A DNA stretch of 50,111 nt. It comes from JANXQE01 sp035651635. Lineage in GTDB: Bacteria; Verrucomicrobiota; Verrucomicrobiia; Limisphaerales; UBA8199. The notes under the pieces are model-generated. The model did no database searches. It had not been told where the DNA came from and saw only the letters and a list, made by a program, of their open reading frames with translations. This document shows, one piece after another, positions 17,351 through 26,287 of the stretch. The translations under genes and the position numbers were made by a program. The stretch is from the NCBI GenBank assembly GCA_035651635.1, contig DASRFK010000135.1:1-50111 (forward strand), in the 5' to 3' direction. Positions within the stretch are counted from its first letter, which is position 1; each line of letters begins with the position of its first letter.

Positions 17351-20028
17351 GGCTTGGCCTCGTTGGGGGGACCGGCGTCAGATGTTTTCTGACGAGGCGC
17401 ATCGTGAATTTGCACCAGCAACTGCAGAGCCTTGCGGTAGCGTGGGGCTTCTTCCAGGGCTTGTAGAACCTGGCGCAGGGCGCCCGGATCACCCGTGCGA
17501 TGGAGGGCCTGGGCCAATTCAAAGTGCACTTCGGCCGGGTTTGACGGGTCCAATTCCAACAAAGCGCGATTGGCTTGGATGGCTTGGAGCGGGTCGCCCG
17601 AGTGGCGACTGGCCTGAGCGAGAAAGCGATAAGGCGCCGACACCAGCGGATCCACCGCCAGAGAACGTTGGGCGTTCAACACCACAGCCGGCCAATCATC
17701 CGCGCTGACCGAAAGCTCGGCCAGGCGCAGAAACGCTTCATTCGCCTCATCATCCTGTTGAGCAAATTGCGTCAACACTTGCCGCTCGGCGTTGGTGTCG
17801 CCCAAACCGCGATCGGCCGCCGCCAGGAGCGCATACGCGCTGTCTGACCCGGTCTGCGTTGGATAAAGTTCAACCAACCGACGCAACGGTTCTTTGGCTA
17901 ATTCGAACCGCTTCTCCTGGACCAGCGATTTGCCCTGCTCCAGGAGAGCGTAATAGTTGGTCGGATGCAGGCTGGTCCAGGTCCCGGCAGCCACTTTGGT
18001 CTCAGCCTCGGCATCGGAGGAGGGCTTGCGCGAGCGAGGCTGGCTCTCTCCACTGCCGCCAGAACCGCCGGAGGGCTTGATGTCCACTGGCGGCCGAATC
18101 CCGAGCATGGAATTCACCGAGCCGGCCATGAGATCCTCGAGTTTGGGCTTTTCCCAATCCAATCCGGGCGCGAGCTGTTCGGCGCGTTGCCGAACAAACG
18201 CGGCGAAGTCTTTTTCCAAATTCTCCAGCGGAGCAGTGTGCGCGGCAATTGTCTGGTTGATTTCTTCTCCCTTGCCCAGGTCCGTCAAAATTGCTTTGAC
18301 TTGGTCGAGGCCGAATTTTTGCACGAGAAACTCGACGACTAAAGACGACTCATAATAAGCAAACTGGAGATGCATGGGTGTGGGCGGCGCCATGAACGCT
18401 CCGCTGAGTTTTGAAATTGGCGTTAGGTCGCCGCCCAGAACCATCTCGCGGTAGCGCGGGGTCATGCGCTGGCCCCAGGTCGGATTCGCTTGGCTTTCTT
18501 CGTAAACGGAAATGCCCTCGCTCAGCCAGCGCGGCATTTTGTTGCGTGTCTTTTGGAGCGTCACAACGTGGCAAAATTCGTGGTACAGCACCGATTGCCA
18601 ATTGACCGGGTGCCCCGGATGGGCGGCGGGACTGTTGGCTGTTACCAGGGTCCCGAAACAAACGCCGAGATAGCCCGGGTTACCGGGCATTCCAAAGGTG
18701 CGAACAGCGAAATCCTTTTGGTCGGGAAAAATCTCGACAAAGGTGGGGCGTTTGACCTCAAAGGCATATTTCGCGCACAAATTGCTCCGCGCCCGCTCGA
18801 GCAGTTCTAAAACCTGATCGCCATAAACGGCGACCTCGTGCACGGCCATCCGCACGATGAAATCGTCGTTGGTCAAGGTGGCGAATTTCGTCATCGTGTC
18901 ATGCAAGGTGGTCAGGTTGAACATCTCGACGTCATACCCGTCTTGCTTCTGCACTTGGTCGGCCAATTGCCACCCTTCGGACTCGTCGCCTAACCGCAAC
19001 AGATCTTGCGCCAACTGCGCCTTGGCGGGCAGATAATCGGCGTCGAACGCCAGGGCCTGTCGCTGATGCGCCGCCCCTTCGGTAAAGCGATAGTTTTGGG
19101 AGAGTTTTTGACCAATCAAAAAATCGACGCGCGGGTTGTTGGTCCAGAATTTGAGCGCTTTTTGGCGCGCGGCTAGTTCATCGTCGGGTTGATGCTTCAG
19201 GTGGGCGACCACGGCGCGATAAGCCCAGGCATCCGGCTCCCAGGGATTGACGGCGTTGATGCGGTCGAGCAACCGCTCCGTCTCGGGGTAATCTTCAGCA
19301 TCGATGCTGCGATCGACCAGCAACAGCAGGCTGCCCACATGATTGCTGTTGCGGTCCAGCGCCTTCTCCAGAGCGTCGGCCATCAGGGCGGCGTCGCTCG
19401 GGGCATAGGCCCGGGCCAGACCCAATCGTAGATCCGGGTCGTCGGGCAGTTGCTTGAGACCTTCTTCGAATCGCTTTGCCGCCAGGGCAAAATCATGCTT
19501 GTCGAGGGCCAATTGTCCGCTCGCCAGGTATGGCTCGCGCGAGGTGGGATCGGCCTTGCGCGCGGGATCGAGGACGCTATCCAGGACGAGCTTTGGATCG
19601 GCGCCCTTCAATAAAGCGGCCTGGCCAAACACGACCAGGCTTTCGGCGTCCCGGTACGTCGAAGGCTGGTTGTTGACATGCTGGAGCACCCGGTCGATGA
19701 CCTCATTGGCAAGGTCAGTCAGCCCATTGCACAGATAGACCTGCCGGGCCTGCCATTGCAGACGAATGCTCCAGGAATTCTCCTCCACAGCATTGGTCAT
19801 CGCATTGTATGCCTCGGTGTACTTGCCCGAGGCCAGTAGTGCCTGGCTGAGGAGCACCTGCCAATCTTCACTGGCCGGACGATGCCGGACCATTTGCGCG
19901 GCGACATCGGCGCACTGGGAATAATTGCCCGACAGAAAGAGATCCTCCGCCTCCTTGAGTTCTGCCGCTCGGGCTAAAAATCCAGACACCGCTCCGAGCA
20001 AAACGCCAAGCCAAAGCCACGTTTTCAC
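17347..20028 (-). CDS. TPR protein with gluzincin (peptidase MA-like) domain
   Basis: The open frame extends to an ATG at 20121, but the GTG at 20028 is preferred because a standard signal peptide (VKTWLWLGVLLGAVSGFLARA) begins exactly there; this gives 893 residues. Residue numbers here count from the 20121 ATG. Residues about 55-400 and about 730-910 are helical TPR-like repeats. The middle carries a zinc-peptidase site, H514-E-F-C-H518, followed by E535 in WLSEG, which is the HExxH...E pattern of gluzincins of the MA-like kind. It is first in the operon, so its expression likely sets that of the rest. A secreted metallopeptidase flanked by TPRs suggests recognition and cleavage of envelope protein substrates. 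No strong Shine-Dalgarno is visible at the GTG. Confidence 0.75.
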   Translation of the reverse strand: MKTWLWLGVLLGAVSGFLARAAELKEAEDLFLSGNYSQCADVAAQMVRHRPASEDWQVLLSQALLASGKYTEAYNAMTNAVEENSWSIRLQWQARQVYLCNGLTDLANEVIDRVLQHVNNQPSTYRDAESLVVFGQAALLKGADPKLVLDSVLDPARKADPTSREPYLASGQLALDKHDFALAAKRFEEGLKQLPDDPDLRLGLARAYAPSDAALMADALEKALDRNSNHVGSLLLLVDRSIDAEDYPETERLLDRINAVNPWEPDAWAYRAVVAHLKHQPDDELAARQKALKFWTNNPRVDFLIGQKLSQNYRFTEGAAHQRQALAFDADYLPAKAQLAQDLLRLGDESEGWQLADQVQKQDGYDVEMFNLTTLHDTMTKFATLTNDDFIVRMAVHEVAVYGDQVLELLERARSNLCAKYAFEVKRPTFVEIFPDQKDFAVRTFGMPGNPGYLGVCFGTLVTANSPAAHPGHPVNWQSVLYHEFCHVVTLQKTRNKMPRWLSEGISVYEESQANPTWGQRMTPRYREMVLGGDLTPISKLSGAFMAPPTPMHLQFAYYESSLVVEFLVQKFGLDQVKAILTDLGKGEEINQTIAAHTAPLENLEKDFAAFVRQRAEQLAPGLDWEKPKLEDLMAGSVNSMLGIRPPVDIKPSGGSGGSGESQPRSRKPSSDAEAETKVAAGTWTSLHPTNYYALLEQGKSLVQEKRFELAKEPLRRLVELYPTQTGSDSAYALLAAADRGLGDTNAERQVLTQFAQQDDEANEAFLRLAELSVSADDWPAVVLNAQRSLAVDPLVSAPYRFLAQASRHSGDPLQAIQANRALLELDPSNPAEVHFELAQALHRTGDPGALRQVLQALEEAPRYRKALQLLVQIHDAPRQKTSDAGPPNEAKP

Positions 20029-20081
20029 ACCGCTTCGGCGGCGCTTAATTTGTCCTCTGCTGATCAAGTGAACCGCCCAAT

Positions 20082-20570
20082 CTAGTCCATACACGACTGG
20101 CACACAACCGGTACCATCCAATGCCGCATGATTTCAGACGAAGCCGGCCGACGCAAGGTTGCGACGATTCCTTTTCTCGGAAAGATTCGCCATCTGAAGC
20201 CGTAATGCTTGGTAAGCACGGCCAGATCTTCAAAATCCCACGGCATGACCTGTGTGAGGCCCCGCCGGAAGATCTGAGCCGTGCGTAGGGTCTGGAAAGC
20301 TCGGGGTGATCGCCGCGGTTCATGACGCTTGTCGCGCCCTAGTCTTCGGCGAAGGTGGATGGTAAATCCCTCCTGGATACTGGACATGCAATTTGGGAAC
20401 CATGAGCGGAGGCTGCCAGAACGGCGCACCCCGAGGTCGCGAGCCCGCAAAAAACTTGATTGTACGGGACCTCGTCCCATTCCAGAAGCATTTGAGCCAA
20501 CCGTTGCTTGAGCTCAGCAGCAACCGACTTTTGCTTGAATTTTAATAATCATACATGATGATGTATACGT
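20082..20570 (-). pseudogene. Degraded REP-associated (IS200-like Y1) transposase fragment
   Basis: On the minus strand near 20400-20350 a short frame reads PKLHVQYPGGIYH, the usual opening of REP-associated tyrosine transposases (typically RPLRVEYPGAIYHVMNRGD). The expected continuation VMNRGD appears in a different frame at about 20325-20305, after an insertion of about 32 bases. The stretch is therefore broken. No HxH or catalytic Tyr region can be read downstream, so only the N-terminal part survives. The remaining bases show no convincing gene. Confidence 0.5.
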
Positions 20571-20583
20571 ATATTAAGATGAG
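20535..20583. promoter_or_regulatory. AT-rich region with small inverted repeat upstream of the CARDB gene
   Basis: This is the most AT-rich stretch in the neighbourhood. It includes the inverted repeat ATACAT-GATG-ATGTAT at 20551-20566, about 35 bp before the GTG of the next gene. It is a plausible promoter or operator, but no well-spaced -35/-10 pair stands out. Confidence 0.35.
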
Positions 20584-20600
20584 TAAATAGAATTCACCTT

Positions 20601-21989
20601 GTGAAGTTGCTTTGTATAATGTCGCTCCTCGCCACAAGTGCCGTTGGGTCTCCCGACCTGATTCCGATCGGCCTGCAAGTGCCTGCTACCGTGAGAGACG
20701 CCGCCCAGCCGACGGTGACTATCAGCTGGGGCGTAACCAATCAAGGTTCGAGCGAAGCCACGCTCCATTGGGATGGCATTTACATCACTACCAACACCAA
20801 TCCGGTCATAAACGCCACGGATTCGTCCATCTGGTCCTGGTTGATCCCCTACCCCCTGGAGCCAACCCAATTCGCCTGGAGCACAAACACCATCCACCTG
20901 CCGATCGAGGCTAGCGGAGATTACTACATTATTTTAAAAACCGACTCCTACGACCAAGTCGCGGAGTCTGATGAAGACAATAATACGATTGTTTCGCATT
21001 TGAGGTACGAATGCGACCCTCCGGATCTGGGGGTCCTATACTTTCAGGCGCCTCCCGGCTCCTACATAGGGCCACCGAAGCCCGAATTTACCTTGATCTG
21101 GGCGGTAACCAATCTAGGGCCCGCCACCGCTTCAGGAGATTGGGTCGATGCTCTTTGGCTCTCCAGAACGCCAAACCACACTACTGAGAGCATCCGGGTC
21201 GACCTCTTTCAAGAATCCGGGTCACTGCCATCCGGAGAGGTGTATTGGCGGACGAATACGATCCAGATGCCAATCACGAACAGTGGAAGCTACTATCTTA
21301 TTTTCGAGACGGGAGGATTTGGAGCCTTGCGTGAGACCAATGTCAGCAACAATACTTTTGTGGCCCCAATTACATTCACAATTCTGCCTCCTGATCTAAA
21401 GCCGCTATCCCTACGGGTATCCACCAACTTCATCATGTCAGCCAATCCGGGCCTTACAATTGTCTGGGGCGTCACCAACCAGGGGATTGGTCCCGCAGTT
21501 GCGCCCTGGCTTGATGGCGTATACCTGTCTGCTGATGCCGTGCTCGATTATGGAATCCGTGACGAACTAGTAGCCCACAACTATGAGACGAAATCCCTAC
21601 CGCCCGGCGGTTTTTACTGGAGGACAAACTTTGTACCGATTCCGATTACCCGCAGCGGAACTAACTACCTGGTTTTTCAAACGGACAGCGACGTCGAGGT
21701 AGCTCGATACATATTTGAGTCGGATTACGGCAACAACGTGGTGGTGTTGCCAGTAACCTCGTCGATTGCAGGTTCAGGGCCGCAGATCGGACCCGGGCAC
21801 TTGGCCGAAGATGGTTCATTTGAAATTTGGGTCTACGGCTCGACCGGAACCAACTACACTCTCCAATTCTCAGTCGATTTGGTCAATTGGCGCAACGGTT
21901 CTTCATTCGTCTGCACTAATTATCCCACTCGGGTCCAGGATCGATTTCCAAATAGTACCAAGCGGCGTTTTTATCGCGTAGTTCAGTAG
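20601..21989 (+). CDS. Secreted protein with three CARDB-like domains
   Basis: The protein has 462 residues with a GTG start, chosen because it places a short signal peptide (KLLCIMSLLATSAVG) at the N-terminus; no clear ribosome-binding site is visible. Three consecutive beta-sandwich repeats of about 125 residues each begin PDLIPIGLQ, PDLGVLYFQ and PDLKPLSLR. Each contains WGVTNQG or WAVTNLG and ends with a D/E-N-N block; these are hallmarks of CARDB/APHP adhesion-type domains. The C-terminal 70 residues form the module ending in RRFYRVVQ shared with two other secreted proteins here. It is a single-gene unit, divergent from the MoxR operon and downstream of transposase debris. Probably extracellular or surface-bound; ligand unknown. 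Confidence 0.75.
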   Translation: MKLLCIMSLLATSAVGSPDLIPIGLQVPATVRDAAQPTVTISWGVTNQGSSEATLHWDGIYITTNTNPVINATDSSIWSWLIPYPLEPTQFAWSTNTIHLPIEASGDYYIILKTDSYDQVAESDEDNNTIVSHLRYECDPPDLGVLYFQAPPGSYIGPPKPEFTLIWAVTNLGPATASGDWVDALWLSRTPNHTTESIRVDLFQESGSLPSGEVYWRTNTIQMPITNSGSYYLIFETGGFGALRETNVSNNTFVAPITFTILPPDLKPLSLRVSTNFIMSANPGLTIVWGVTNQGIGPAVAPWLDGVYLSADAVLDYGIRDELVAHNYETKSLPPGGFYWRTNFVPIPITRSGTNYLVFQTDSDVEVARYIFESDYGNNVVVLPVTSSIAGSGPQIGPGHLAEDGSFEIWVYGSTGTNYTLQFSVDLVNWRNGSSFVCTNYPTRVQDRFPNSTKRRFYRVVQ

Positions 21990-22075
21990 CGTCGCGTCTC
22001 AACCTTCCAATTGTTTCTTTCGGGTTTCGACCTTCGGGCTTCGGATTTATAACTCAGCCTTGTTTGCGATTTACC

Positions 22076-23038
22076 TCACGCTCGGGGATGTGCCTGGTCA
22101 TATGCCTTTTTCAGCCGCTCGGTGGTCAAATGGGTGTATACCTGGGTAGTTACGAGGTGAGCATGGCCAAGCAGTTCCTGAACGCTGCGCAGGTCGGCCC
22201 CGGCATCCAGCAGATGGGTGGCATAGCTGTGGCGCAGCTTGTGGGGAGTTAACTGCGGGTCGAGACCGGCTATGGCCAGGTACTTTTTCAGGCGCAGTTG
22301 CAGGTCACGCGGCGAAACCGGGCGTACCGATCTGGACTTGGCCAGAAACACAGGCCAGTCGCCCCCGGGAATGGCGGGCAATAATTGCCAATACGCACGA
22401 ATGGCGGACAGCGCCGGGTCGCCGATGGGAATAATCCGCTCTTTTTTACCTTTGCCGCGGACGCGCACCGATTTGCTTTGCCAATCAATATCCTGCGCTT
22501 GAAGTCCGCACAGCTCGCTGATGCGCAAGCCGCAGGAGTAAATGGTTTCGAGGATGGCCACGTCGCGGCGGCCGAGCACCTCCGCAGCGGCTCGCGAGGA
22601 GTCTTCCAGGCTCGGCAGCAGCTTGAGCGGTGCCTCAAGCAAGTCAGCCATTTGTTTGGTCGTTAAAAACTTCGGCAAACGGCGGGCTAGTTTGGGCAAA
22701 GACAGGTTTTTGATGGGGGAAGACTCCAAAACCGCGTGACGGATCAGGAATTTGTAAAACGTTCTCAATGCGCAAAAGCGCAATTGAATCGCAGCCCGGC
22801 CCAAATGATGCCGCCCTAGACAGCGGAGATAGCCTCGGAAATCGTCGCGGGTCAGATTAGGCCAGGCGGGGGCAGACTTCCTTTCGTCGAGGTGCCATTT
22901 TTGAAACTCGGTTAACGCCTGACGATAGTTGCGCTGTGTGTAAGTTGATGCGCCACGGTCGACTGCCAGATGCTGGAAGAATTTTTTTGCCCATTCGTCT
23001 TCCGGGGCGCTGGCTGAATCCGCCGAGGGCTGCCGCAT
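22076..23038 (-). CDS. xerC: Tyrosine recombinase of the XerC/XerD type
   Basis: The protein has 320 residues from the ATG at 23038. The frame extends to 23221, but that extension would overlap the topoisomerase and consists of repeat-derived sequence. An N-terminal SAM-like core-binding domain (about residues 20-105) precedes the catalytic domain. The catalytic residues are visible: Arg in CGLRISELCGL, Lys in RGKGKKERIIPI, HKLRHSYATHLL, and LGHAHLVTTQVYTHLT with the nucleophilic Tyr. Xer recombinases resolve chromosome dimers at dif during division. The topoisomerase-recombinase neighbourhood recalls the topA-xerC pair of Firmicutes. XerC versus XerD cannot be separated by eye. Confidence 0.85.
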   Translation of the reverse strand: MRQPSADSASAPEDEWAKKFFQHLAVDRGASTYTQRNYRQALTEFQKWHLDERKSAPAWPNLTRDDFRGYLRCLGRHHLGRAAIQLRFCALRTFYKFLIRHAVLESSPIKNLSLPKLARRLPKFLTTKQMADLLEAPLKLLPSLEDSSRAAAEVLGRRDVAILETIYSCGLRISELCGLQAQDIDWQSKSVRVRGKGKKERIIPIGDPALSAIRAYWQLLPAIPGGDWPVFLAKSRSVRPVSPRDLQLRLKKYLAIAGLDPQLTPHKLRHSYATHLLDAGADLRSVQELLGHAHLVTTQVYTHLTTERLKKAYDQAHPRA

Positions 23039-23044
23039 AAATGC

Positions 23045-23100
23045 GGCGTTCCGTTCGCGCGGCGGAACGCCGCCTTTAGGCGGCAGCGGCGCCGGAGGCA
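23045..23100. repeat. GC-rich hairpin between topoisomerase and xer gene
   Basis: The 11-bp inverted repeat GCGGCGTTCCG...CGGAACGCCGC is followed by a second small palindrome around CGCCTTTAGGCGG. The CCTTTAGGC-type core recurs near 43845-43885. It may act as an RNA hairpin between co-transcribed genes; it also resembles a dispersed intergenic repeat. Confidence 0.55.
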
Positions 23101-23105
23101 GATCC

Positions 23106-25934
23106 TTAGGCTGACTCGTGCTTTTCAGGCTCAGATTCGCGCGGGGGAAAATCAAAACCGACTTTCCCCATCTCGTCCACGACCAGATAGGCGGAGAAAT
23201 TCCGGCCGGCTTTCGAGACAAATTGGGTCAGCAAATCCGTCTTGCCGTTGGCGAGCAATTTCGCGACCTGCGCCGGTTCGATGGGCTGTTGCAAGATCGT
23301 CTTGCTGACCTTGAATTTGCAGGGGCGTTTGTCGGCTTGGGTTTTCTCGCAGAGATATGCCGTTTCGGTCTCAAACACCCGGCCCTCGCACTTCGGACAT
23401 TTCCCCACTGCAGGTTTGCCCGTGAAATCAATTTTCGCCACCGGCTCCTTTGGTTCTCCCGATTTGCTCGAAGCCCTCTTCGTCTTGGCCGGACGCGGTT
23501 CAAACTCGAAGCCGATTTTGCCGTCTTTCAACACCAGGAACGCTTTGAACGGACGCCCTTTTTTGGAGATGAACTTCGGGAGCAAATCGGTTTTGCCGGT
23601 CGTCAATAACTTCTCGACCTGCGGCCGTTCAATCGGCTGTTGGAGGATGATTTTACTGGCCCGAAAATCACAGGACCGGTTGGCGCCCACAGATTTTTCG
23701 CAAATAAAGCTCATCGGCATTTCGAACACCTGGTGCCCGCATTTCGGGCATTTGCCGACTGGCTGTTGGCCGGTAAAATCCACTTCCGCGCCGCCTTCGC
23801 CGTTGCGCTGGTCGGGACCGAAATCGAACTTGGCTTCATATTGCTCGTTAAGCTTCAGCACGGCGGCAAACGGCCTGCCCATCCGGCTGCGGAAGCCTTG
23901 CAGCGGCCCGATCTGGCGCTCACGAATAAGTTGCTCGATCTCTTTGCTCTCGAAGAGCCGTCCGGAAATGATTTTCCAAATCGAAAAGTCGCATTTGATG
24001 CACTGGAAGGCCTTATAGCGTTCGTGCACTTCGCCGCCGCATTTCGGACAGGGAACTTCGAGCACGCCAAAATCGCCGGGGATAGTGTCGTACTCGTATT
24101 TCTTGGCGCGATCGACCATCCGGCGGGTGATCTCTTCGATACCCGTCATGAACTCGGACCGGCTTTTTTGCCGGCGCTGGACCTGGCGCAATTGGAATTC
24201 CCAATCGCCGGTCAATTCCGGCTTGGTCAATTCGGGAATACCCAAGCCATTGAGCAGTTCCATGAGCGCGAAGGCCTTGGCGGTAGCCTGCAAATCCCTG
24301 CCCTGCCGCAACAAATATTGTTCGGCTAACAACCCCTCGATGATGGCCGCGCGCGTGGCTGGTGTGCCCAAGCCCTTTTCACTCATGGCCTCGCGCAATT
24401 CTTCGTCTTCGACCAGCTTGCCGGCTCCTTCCATGGCACTGAGCAGGCTGGCTTCGGTGAAGCGCGCCGGCGGTTTGGTCTGGCTCTGTTTGACTTCGAC
24501 AGCGCTGGTCTGGACCTGCTCCTCCGGCTTCACCGGGGCCAACGTCGGAGTATCCTCGTCGTGCGCTTCGCGACCATAGACGGCTAGCCAGCCGGCATTG
24601 ACCAATACTTTGCCGGCACTCTTGAACGGTTCGCCTTCGACTCGCGTCACGCGGATGGTTTCCAGAAACTCGGCGGCGGGATAAAAAACAGCCAGGAAAC
24701 GTTTGGTCACCAGGTCATAGAGCTTCTGTTCGGGCTCGTTCAACGACTTGGGTGGCTCGGTAGTCGGAATGATGGCGAAGTGATCCGAGATTTTGGCGTT
24801 ATTGAAGATGCGTTTATTGGGTTTGACCCACTGATTTTGCAGAATGTTGTCAGCGAACGGGGCGTAGTGGGTCCCCTTGAGCATGTTCAGAGTGTTGCGC
24901 ACCGTCGGTTGATAATCCTCGGGCAAAGCGCGTGAATCGGTCCGGGGATACGTTAGAACCTTATGCCGCTCGTAAAGCGATTGAGCCAGTTTGAGTGTGG
25001 CCGAGGCGCTAAAGCCGAACCGGCTGTTGGCTTCGCGCTGGAGGCTGGTCAGATCATATAATAATGGCGAGAGCTGGGTGGTCGGCTTGCTTTCTTCGGT
25101 AACAATGCCGGGCTTGCCCAGGCACTTTGCTTTAATCGTCTCCGCTCTCGAACTTTCCCACAGCCGCTCCGGCTTGAGATCGACATCTCCGTCTTTATCC
25201 GGACGAATGAACTTTTCGTCGAACCATTTGCCGGTGTACTCGCCGCCTTCGGCCTGAAAGGTGCCGATAACTTCCCAATAATCCCGTGGCACAAACTTGC
25301 GAATTTTTTGCTCGCGCTCGACGACGATGGCGAGCGTGGGCGTTTGCACGCGTCCGACAGTGGTTTTGAAAAAGCCGCCGGACTTGGAATTGAAGGCGGT
25401 CATCGCCCGGGTGCCATTAATGCCGACCAGCCAGTCGGCTTCCGAGCGGCTCACCGCGGCATCGGCCAGCGGCTGCATCTCGTCATCCTCGCGCAGACCC
25501 GAAAAGCCGTCGCGAATGGCGGCGGGTGTCATCGACTGCAGCCAAAGACGGCGGATGGGTTGTTTGGCTTTGGCGTAGCGAGCGATATTGCGGAAAATCA
25601 GTTCCCCTTCCCGCCCGGCGTCGCAAGCATTGATCAGTTGGTCAACGTCCTTACGCTTGATCAACTTGGCCAGCAACCTGAGGCGCCCCTGTGTCTTTTC
25701 GAGGGGTTGGAGATCAAAATGCGGCGGAATTACGGGCAAATGAGCAAAAGACCATTTGCCACGGGCCGGCTCGACTCCTTCCGGAACGGCTAGTTCGAGC
25801 AAGTGCCCGACTGCAGACGAAAGGACGAATTTGTCGCTCTCGTAATAGTCTTCATGCTTTTTGAAACCGCCCAGTGCTTTGGCAATATCGCCCGCGACCG
25901 AGGGTTTCTCCGCAATGATTAGCGCTTTACCCAT
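23106..25934 (-). CDS. topB: Type IA DNA topoisomerase, TopB (topoisomerase III) type
   Basis: The protein has 942 residues. The N-terminal Toprim domain begins ALIIAEKPSVAGDIAKAL and contains ACDAGREGE (about 103-111). The active-site region VLTYPRTDSR places the DNA-linking Tyr at about residue 329. The order and spacing follow the TopB/topoisomerase III branch rather than TopA. Beyond the catalytic core the protein has a CPKCGG zinc finger (about residue 640) followed by two more zinc-finger plus repeat units of about 90 residues. Each contains an ILQQPIE...VxKLL motif (topoisomerase C-terminal repeat type), and a third, partial copy precedes them. It is longer than E. coli TopB, mostly because of this tail. 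It relaxes or decatenates single-strand DNA crossings and is probably co-transcribed with the recombinase 67 bp downstream. Confidence 0.88.
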   Translation of the reverse strand: MGKALIIAEKPSVAGDIAKALGGFKKHEDYYESDKFVLSSAVGHLLELAVPEGVEPARGKWSFAHLPVIPPHFDLQPLEKTQGRLRLLAKLIKRKDVDQLINACDAGREGELIFRNIARYAKAKQPIRRLWLQSMTPAAIRDGFSGLREDDEMQPLADAAVSRSEADWLVGINGTRAMTAFNSKSGGFFKTTVGRVQTPTLAIVVEREQKIRKFVPRDYWEVIGTFQAEGGEYTGKWFDEKFIRPDKDGDVDLKPERLWESSRAETIKAKCLGKPGIVTEESKPTTQLSPLLYDLTSLQREANSRFGFSASATLKLAQSLYERHKVLTYPRTDSRALPEDYQPTVRNTLNMLKGTHYAPFADNILQNQWVKPNKRIFNNAKISDHFAIIPTTEPPKSLNEPEQKLYDLVTKRFLAVFYPAAEFLETIRVTRVEGEPFKSAGKVLVNAGWLAVYGREAHDEDTPTLAPVKPEEQVQTSAVEVKQSQTKPPARFTEASLLSAMEGAGKLVEDEELREAMSEKGLGTPATRAAIIEGLLAEQYLLRQGRDLQATAKAFALMELLNGLGIPELTKPELTGDWEFQLRQVQRRQKSRSEFMTGIEEITRRMVDRAKKYEYDTIPGDFGVLEVPCPKCGGEVHERYKAFQCIKCDFSIWKIISGRLFESKEIEQLIRERQIGPLQGFRSRMGRPFAAVLKLNEQYEAKFDFGPDQRNGEGGAEVDFTGQQPVGKCPKCGHQVFEMPMSFICEKSVGANRSCDFRASKIILQQPIERPQVEKLLTTGKTDLLPKFISKKGRPFKAFLVLKDGKIGFEFEPRPAKTKRASSKSGEPKEPVAKIDFTGKPAVGKCPKCEGRVFETETAYLCEKTQADKRPCKFKVSKTILQQPIEPAQVAKLLANGKTDLLTQFVSKAGRNFSAYLVVDEMGKVGFDFPPRESEPEKHESA

Positions 25935-26042
25935 CTGTTATGTGACACTTACACCGTCTGACCCCGGGAAGCAAACTCCCTGCCACCCGCCCGAAGCTGA
26001 CGCAAAGGCGGGAGCGTGTCAAAGATTTCCCGAATAAAGAGG

Positions 26043-26273
26043 AACCAACCGCGAATAAACGCGAATGAACGCGAATCGAAAGGAGAGAAACCTTGCGGAG
26101 AGGACTTGAGGAGGAAGGTTCTTTGACGCTGGTGCGCGGCAGTTGCTTTAGGAAGGTTATGTCGTGCTTCATAAGGGGGTCAACAACGACCTCCGGTAAC
26201 ACTCTCCTCAGAACCCCTTCTGCTTTTCCGCCTCGATTAATTCGCGTTCATTCGCGTTCATTCGCGGTTAACC
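26043..26273. mobile_element. 231-bp inverted-repeat element, copy A
   Basis: The element is bounded by inverted repeats of about 34 bp built from three reiterations of a CGCGAATGAA motif (left 26043-26076, right 26240-26273). The interior of about 163 bp is clearly similar (roughly 85 percent by eye) to copy B at 27684-27914, in the same orientation. It lies between the topB start and the mnmE stop. No transposase is encoded, so it resembles a MITE or other non-autonomous repeat. No target-site duplication was identified with certainty. Confidence 0.7.
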
Positions 26274-26287
26274 TTGGCATTCGCGAA

